Assembly: GCF_000685155.1 (NCBI RefSeq)
Contig: NZ_JMIY01000005.1
Location: 8,938 to 55,605, forward strand
Direction of reading: 5' to 3'
DNA: 46,668 bases
Origin: Candidatus Methanoperedens nitratireducens
GTDB lineage: Archaea; Halobacteriota; Methanosarcinia; Methanosarcinales; Methanoperedenaceae
This document shows, piece by piece, positions 42,775 through 46,668 of this stretch. The translations under genes were made by a program, and so were the position numbers. The notes beneath the pieces were generated by a model. It made no database searches. It had not been told where the DNA came from and was given only the letters and a program-made list of their open reading frames with translations. Numbering within the stretch: position 1 is the stretch's first letter; each line of letters begins with the position of its first letter.

Positions 42775-43104
42775 TTATATTAGCTGAACCACATCGGAAT
42801 CTAAGATACGATATTTCTGATAATCTGTGATGAAACCCGCTGGGCTAACTTGGAGTTCGGCGACGAACCTTCCGCCCGCACTCTCGTACCGATAGGTCGC
42901 TACATCAGTGCGGCGGTAGAGCTGATCGAGCGAGTTGAACTTTTTCATACCAGGCGTATCAGGTAGTGTCCGACAGCAGGTCCATGCTCGAGGGTGAAAC
43001 TTGGGAAGCGAAGCCAGGCCGCCTGTACCTTTGCCTCCTGGCCAATGGCCAGACCTAGGCGGCGAATCGGAAGCAGGTTTGTGGACGGGCTAAAGTTAAG
43101 ATCA
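42775..43104 (-). pseudogene. Fragment of a putative glycolipid-binding (PF06475-like) protein gene
   Basis: The minus strand reads DLNFSPSTNLLPIRRLGLAI, then VQAAWLRFPSFTLEHG in one frame; after a frame change come KKFNSLDQLYRRTDVATYRY, GGRFVAELQVSPAGFITDYQ and a stop next to the inverted repeat. This is the C-terminal half of the family (sTNtLPIRRL, AWl.FPs, Q.Y.R....YrY, F.AeL.V...G...dY). The N-terminal half is missing because the DUF1772-type gene ends directly before it. Broken by truncation and a frameshift. Confidence 0.65.
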
Positions 43105-43107
43105 AGA

Positions 43108-43566
43108 CTAACTCTGCATCGAGAACGCCTTCAGCGCTGCCACCCATGCTGCCAGATCGATGGCTAGGCGCACGTAGTTCAGATGCGCCCACTGCGACGT
43201 CATGGCCTTGAGTTTCGATTCGGAAATGGTCTCATCGCGGCGCTGCAGTTTGAGACCTGTGGGAATGAAGTACATGAAAGTCATGATCCTCTCCACGACA
43301 ACAGCCGCGACCGCACCCAGCCACCATGCACGCATTGCACCCTGGGCCTGCCAGACAGCTACCAGATTAGCTATTGTGAGCAGAGTAAGTGGTACCGTTG
43401 TTACGAAAGCCCAGAATTTCGGCCCTGTATCAGGCCAGCGATATGTGGACGGAGAGCTGACCCACTGGGGGACAATAATTCTGGCTTCATAAAGCCCGGC
43501 GCCGAACGCAATGCCGAGGTTGATGACAAACAGCCACAACAAGATCTCTGTGATGTATTGCGTCAT
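43108..43566 (-). CDS. DUF1772-like four-helix membrane protein
   Basis: This 152-residue protein has four predicted membrane helices (ITEILLWLFVINLGIAFGAG, AFVTTVPLTLLTIANLVAVW, WWLGAVAAVVVERIMTFMYF, YVRLAIDLAAWVAALKAFSM). The pattern, with YEARIIVPQW after helix 1 and TMFMYFIP-like end of helix 3, is that of DUF1772 (anthrone-oxygenase-like) proteins of bacteria. Function unknown. ATG 43566 follows a GGGGGACA site. It is part of the bacterial-style block. Confidence 0.7.
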   Translation of the reverse strand: MTQYITEILLWLFVINLGIAFGAGLYEARIIVPQWVSSPSTYRWPDTGPKFWAFVTTVPLTLLTIANLVAVWQAQGAMRAWWLGAVAAVVVERIMTFMYFIPTGLKLQRRDETISESKLKAMTSQWAHLNYVRLAIDLAAWVAALKAFSMQS

Positions 43567-43593
43567 TTGTCTGTCCCCCTTATTCTTTGGTTC

Positions 43594-44073
43594 TTACAGT
43601 AACTGCCGAAGCTCTTCAGTCAGCTGCTGGGCTAACTCCGGTCTTCCCACAAACTGAGCCCTGCTATTTTGAAAAGCAGTGAAGCGCCATTCAGCATTGC
43701 GTTTTATGGCAACAATAGTATGGATTGAGTTTCGGTCTGGCTCAAGGTCTGACCGCCCGGGCATAACTGTCCCGCCAACTGCATGCATGATAGCAACGTC
43801 GGGTGTCAGGAAACGCACGCTTCTGACCTTCCCCACAAGACGGCTGCCTCTGAGATACTTGTCAAAGAGCATCTGATGGAACGAAGCGATTTCCCGGCGC
43901 CCCTTGAGATGAGTGCCATCGAACCCGATAAAATCGGCATCCTCGGTGTACGGAGCAGCAAAGGCATCGCCATCGCCCCTGTTCCATCCGTCCAGCTGTT
44001 GCTGATAAAGGGCTCGGATGGCAGCCTCATCAGCGGGATTCGATGTTTGTGGTCGAGATGTTTGTAAACTCAT
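43594..44073 (-). CDS. SgcJ/EcaC-family (SnoaL/NTF2-like fold) protein
   Basis: This 159-residue protein has an NTF2-like fold: ADEAAIRALYQQQLDGWNRG, DGDAFAAPYTEDADFIGFDG, REIASFHQMLFDKYLRGSRL and NSRAQFVGRPELAQQLTEEL. It fits the SgcJ/EcaC oxidoreductase-like family, whose substrates are mostly unknown. I chose ATG 44073, which has AAGGAGG 8 bases ahead; the frame is open to 44148 but has no site there. The strong Shine-Dalgarno is bacterial in style. It lies 27 bases before the DUF1772-like gene, so both may be one operon. Confidence 0.8.
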   Translation of the reverse strand: MSLQTSRPQTSNPADEAAIRALYQQQLDGWNRGDGDAFAAPYTEDADFIGFDGTHLKGRREIASFHQMLFDKYLRGSRLVGKVRSVRFLTPDVAIMHAVGGTVMPGRSDLEPDRNSIHTIVAIKRNAEWRFTAFQNSRAQFVGRPELAQQLTEELRQLL

Positions 44074-44336
44074 AATGCATTCCTCCTTAAGCGAGTTATC
44101 TAAAGGCTTGTTCCTGAACTGCCTCGGTTTCCCCAAAAGTTTTCTCACATTCTGTTCATATGTTTTTAAATCTTCTAAACTCTTCCCAATGGATCAACTA
44201 TTACTAACTCCTCGTAATAGGAAGTAGGGTGCGATGGTATTTAAAATTACTTAAATCTGAGCTGTAAAGTTAGCATCATTTAAACCTGGGATACATTTAT
44301 TAACTTACTAATAACACTTCTAGTATGGGGAAATAA

Positions 44337-45231
44337 ATGAAAATCGGGTTAACCAGTATCTTTGTAGGCTACCAAAAAATGAAAAAATTAATCATCATTT
44401 CGTTGGGCGTAATATTGCTTATCTCTCTTTGCGGTTTTCGGACTACGCAATACACCGGTGAAGAGCGGTTATGCCGACGTGAACGGCCTCAATATGTATT
44501 ACGAAGTTCACGGTGAAGGTGAGCCGCTGGTTTTGCTTCATGGAGCGTATATGACGATCAATCTCAATTTCGGAAAGATGCTGCCGACTCTTGCCAAGAA
44601 CCGGCAAGTTATCGCTGTTGAGCTGCAGGGACATGGACACACGGAAGACATTGATCGCCCGCTGAGCTTTGAGCAGATGGCTGATGATACGGCGGAACTC
44701 CTTCGACAACTGGGGATCGAGAAGGCTGATATTTTGGGATATAGCATGGGTGGCACCGTTGCCGTGGAGCTCGGCATCCGCCATTCAGATCTCGTACGTA
44801 AGCTGGTGGTTATTTCGTCACCATATAAGAGAGATGGTTGGTATCCTGAAGTGTATGCGACAATTGAGCATATCACACCCGAAGTGTTCACCGGTTCAGG
44901 ATTGCCGGAAGCGTATGCCGAAGTTGCGCCAAATCCGGACGGCTGGGCGACATTAGTTGAAAAAGTGAAGAAGCTTGACTTGGAATATATCGGCAGAACA
45001 CCTGAGGAGTTTCGGTCAATCAAGGCGCCTACCCTGATTGTTATTGGAGATTCCGATGGTGTTCCTCCCGAAAGTGCGGTTGAGATGTTTAAATTGCTCG
45101 GTGGTGGGGTATTCGGAGATGTTGATGGTCTTCCACAGTCTCGACTTGCGGTGCTTCCCGGCACCACACACGTTGGCGTGATAGAACGTACTGATTGGTT
45201 AGTGCCGATGATTACAGAGTTTCTTGATTAA
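44337..45231 (+). pseudogene. Alpha/beta hydrolase with signal peptide, frameshifted
   Basis: From 44379 one frame gives a signal peptide (MKKLIIISLGVILLISLCGF) and runs on to about TTQYTGEE. From GTG 44458, in a different frame, 257 residues give an intact alpha/beta hydrolase: SGYADVNGLNMYYEVHGEGE, PLVLLHGAYM, the nucleophile in DILGYSMGGTVAVELG, an Asp in LIVIGDSDGVPPES and the His in PGTTHVGVIE. The two are joined by a frame change near 44455, so the secreted form is broken unless this is a sequencing error. The internal GTG could still yield a cytoplasmic enzyme. Confidence 0.7.
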
Positions 45232-45249
45232 TCTATAGAGGTGAGGAAC

Positions 45250-45735
45250 ATGAACATAAAAAGCATTCAGAAAAAGAACCTCATTATTACCCGCGTCTTT
45301 GACGCATCAGTCAAGCGGGTTTGGAAGGCATGGACGGAGTCGGAGCGCATGATGCGCTGGTGGGGACCGAAAGGCTTTACTTCACCGCTTGCCAAGATTG
45401 ATTTTCGTGAGGGTGGAGCATCTCTTATCTGCATGCGTTCACCAGAGGGCAAAGACATCTACAACACCTGGGAATACCGGAAAATCGTGCCGATGCAGCA
45501 GACAGAATTCATCCAAAACTTGGCCGACAAAGACGGCAAGAGGATCGACCCTGTCAAGGCGAGCATGCCTCCGGATTTCCCTCAGGATGTGCGTTCTGTT
45601 GTAACCTTGAAAGCCAAAGGCGGAAAGACGGAGATGACTGTCACGGAATATGACTATACATCGGATCAAATATTCGACTTATCCGAAGCCGGCTTGGAGC
45701 AATGCCTCGATAAGATGGCAGAAAGCTTAAAGTAG
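45250..45735 (+). CDS. AHSA1/SRPBCC-domain protein
   Basis: This 161-residue protein shows the AHSA1 (CalC-like) pattern: LIITRVFDASVKRVWKAWTE, SERMMRWWGPKGFTSPLAKI, DFREGGASLICMRSPEGKDI, and the C-terminal LSEAGLEQCLDKMAESL. The helix-grip fold binds hydrophobic ligands; the exact role is unknown. I chose ATG 45250, which has GAGGTGAGG just ahead; GTG 45241 overlaps that site. It is close behind the hydrolase and probably part of the same bacterial-style cluster. Confidence 0.85.
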   Translation: MNIKSIQKKNLIITRVFDASVKRVWKAWTESERMMRWWGPKGFTSPLAKIDFREGGASLICMRSPEGKDIYNTWEYRKIVPMQQTEFIQNLADKDGKRIDPVKASMPPDFPQDVRSVVTLKAKGGKTEMTVTEYDYTSDQIFDLSEAGLEQCLDKMAESLK

Positions 45736-45782
45736 TGAATAGTTAATAAAAATATAGTAATCAGTTTTAAGGGGGAATCATT

Positions 45783-46259
45783 TTGTCAGGCAACAACTCG
45801 AACGCACAGCAGCCACCTAAACCTGATCCCGCGCTCAAGCGCCTGGAAAAATTTGTTGGCACTTGGAATATAAAAGGTCGTACGCTTGACTCTAAAGTCG
45901 ACAACGTATCTGCACGGACTACTTTTGAGTGGCTACCGGGCGGATTCTTTCTAAAACAGAGCTTCGAGGCTGACTTTATGGGCATGAAAATCCAGAGCCT
46001 GGAACTCATCGGCTATGACCCGTCGAGCGATACCTTCCCTTCACTTGTCTATTCCAATCTGGCGGGGGTCCCGATTCCATACCGATATGATGTTCGGGGC
46101 AAAGACGTAACGATCACGACGGATTTCGGTGGAGGGGCCAGGATGACGGGTAAAATCAGCGAGGACGACAATACCTTCTCGGGCGGTTGGAGGCCGAACC
46201 CGGGCAAGGAGGGCCCCGGAAACGTAGCGTACGACTTTGTCGGGACTCGGGTGAGGTAG
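45783..46259 (+). CDS. DUF1579-like protein
   Basis: This 158-residue protein has the DUF1579 form: LKRLEKFVGTWNIKGRTL at the N terminus, FEWLPGGFFLKQSFEADFMG, ELIGYDPSSDTFPSLVYSNL and the C-terminal GNVAYDFVGTRVR. It is likely a lipocalin-like beta barrel of unknown function, mostly bacterial. The start is TTG with GGGGGAA about 5 bases ahead. It lies about 47 bases after the AHSA1 gene on the same strand. Confidence 0.8.
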   Translation: MSGNNSNAQQPPKPDPALKRLEKFVGTWNIKGRTLDSKVDNVSARTTFEWLPGGFFLKQSFEADFMGMKIQSLELIGYDPSSDTFPSLVYSNLAGVPIPYRYDVRGKDVTITTDFGGGARMTGKISEDDNTFSGGWRPNPGKEGPGNVAYDFVGTRVR

Positions 46260-46380
46260 ATGTTCTCTCCAGTCTTTTCCTCTTTTAGGAACCGATTCGA
46301 GATCGTTGCTGGTGTGACTGTTAATGCGCAGTCAAGTTCTGATATTGTTGTCCAAAGTCAGCTCTTGAAGGGAGAAGGAT

Positions 46381-46590
46381 ATGTCACAAGTAATATCAAA
46401 AGACGGCACCTCAATTGCATATGATAAAACTGACAAGGGACTGGCGGTCATCCTGGTGGACGGCACGATGTGCTATCGCCAACATTGGGAAGACGAGGCT
46501 GGGGCCATGCCAGAAAGAAATGCTTTTGCTGACAGAATGAACAATATCCCCAAGTTCGCTATTTCAAAAACCCTGGAAGAGCTTGAATGA
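46381..46590 (+). pseudogene. Chimeric ORF: alpha/beta hydrolase start joined to a DHFR-family middle
   Basis: The first half (MSQVISKDGTSIAYDKTDKG, LAVILVDGTMCYR) is the N terminus of an alpha/beta hydrolase. The second half (DEAGAMPERNAFADRMNNIP, KFAISKTLEELE) is the middle of a bacterial RibD-C/dihydrofolate-reductase-like protein, where the expected continuation is 'W.N'. The junction lies near codon 36. GGGAGAAGGAT precedes the ATG. A deletion has fused two neighbours, and the product is only 69 residues. Confidence 0.6.
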
Positions 46591-46621
46591 GGAAAATATA
46601 CATAACAGGAGAATTCGAATC

Positions 46622-46668
46622 ATGACAACTTCAACTCATGGACATGTTCAGTACATCAATCCCGATAA
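46622..46668 (+). CDS. Start of a further gene, cut by the window end
   Basis: ATG 46622 with AGGAGA 10 bases ahead reads MTTSTHGHVQYINPD up to the window end, with no stop. The INPD end is like the start of RidA-family proteins, but 15 residues are too few to be sure. Confidence 0.35.
   Translation, partial: MTTSTHGHVQYINPD

Noticed and set aside
1-46668. CRISPR arrays
   Set aside because: No regularly spaced identical repeats with unique spacers were found; the only regular short units are the six heptamers at 42701-42774 and the 17-bp doublet at 28582.
1-46668. tRNA or rRNA genes
   Set aside because: No T-loop GGTTCRANYCC with matching acceptor ends or rRNA cores was recognised by eye; a tRNAscan run would settle it.
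1-46668. Borg-type extrachromosomal element of Methanoperedens
   Set aside because: The window has core chromosomal genes (ATP synthase, TFB, SRP19) and lacks the many perfect tandem repeats typical of Borgs.

Overview
The window looks like a euryarchaeal chromosome of the Methanosarcinales / ANME-2d ('Ca. Methanoperedens'-like) type. It carries an archaeal A1Ao ATP synthase operon in the order H-I-K-E-C-F-A-B-D, a TFB gene next to gar1, SRP19, TrmY, archaeal ribose-1,5-bisphosphate isomerase and cobyric acid synthase. TATA boxes of archaeal form stand about 25-60 bp before many starts. The lineage is an inference from gene content and order; no sequence search was run.

1-12.7 kb is an accessory defence/toxin-antitoxin island. 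Small modules are separated by two families of degenerate dispersed repeats, all in the same orientation. Family A lies at about 61-262, 3031-3495, 9468-9597 and 10292-10590; family B lies at about 1050-1275, 7464-7594 and 12539-12680. The modules in order are: a coiled-coil antitoxin plus PIN toxin; an Mrr-type restriction enzyme plus HicBA; an unrecognised three-gene operon ending in a PD-(D/E)XK nuclease; an ArsR-type regulator with a small membrane protein, divergent from a Rossmann-like (TIR/deoxyribosyltransferase-like) protein; a transposase scrap and a decayed copy of the first antitoxin; a DUF4258-type toxin with a zinc-ribbon/AbrB antitoxin; and an OLD-like ATPase plus PIN protein.

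12.8-31.1 kb is core genome, mostly on the minus strand. It holds the ATP synthase operon, then a gfcR-like / membrane hydrolase / cobQ / R15P isomerase string, trmY (plus strand), an ABC exporter with a secreted Ig-like repeat partner, tfb-gar1 and SRP19-PHP.

31.1-39.1 kb is a phosphate block: pit with its DUF47 partner, then pstS-C-A-B-phoU, a TIM-barrel protein and a PsiE-family protein. An identical 21-bp element ending a TCTATA/TATAGA palindrome stands before both pstS and the TIM-barrel gene and is a candidate Pho-type operator. The pstC 5' end carries a duplicated promoter-like segment.

39.1-42.5 kb is a worn region with a truncated glycosyltransferase, tiny ORFs, a PHP protein, a TraB-family pseudogene with internal deletions and a SAM methyltransferase.

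42.7-46.7 kb looks bacterial in style (good Shine-Dalgarno sites, DUF1772, SgcJ/EcaC, AHSA1, DUF1579 and alpha/beta hydrolase families) and is full of broken genes. It starts at a striking 74-bp inverted repeat. It is probably a laterally acquired, decaying block.

No rRNA, tRNA or CRISPR array was recognised.
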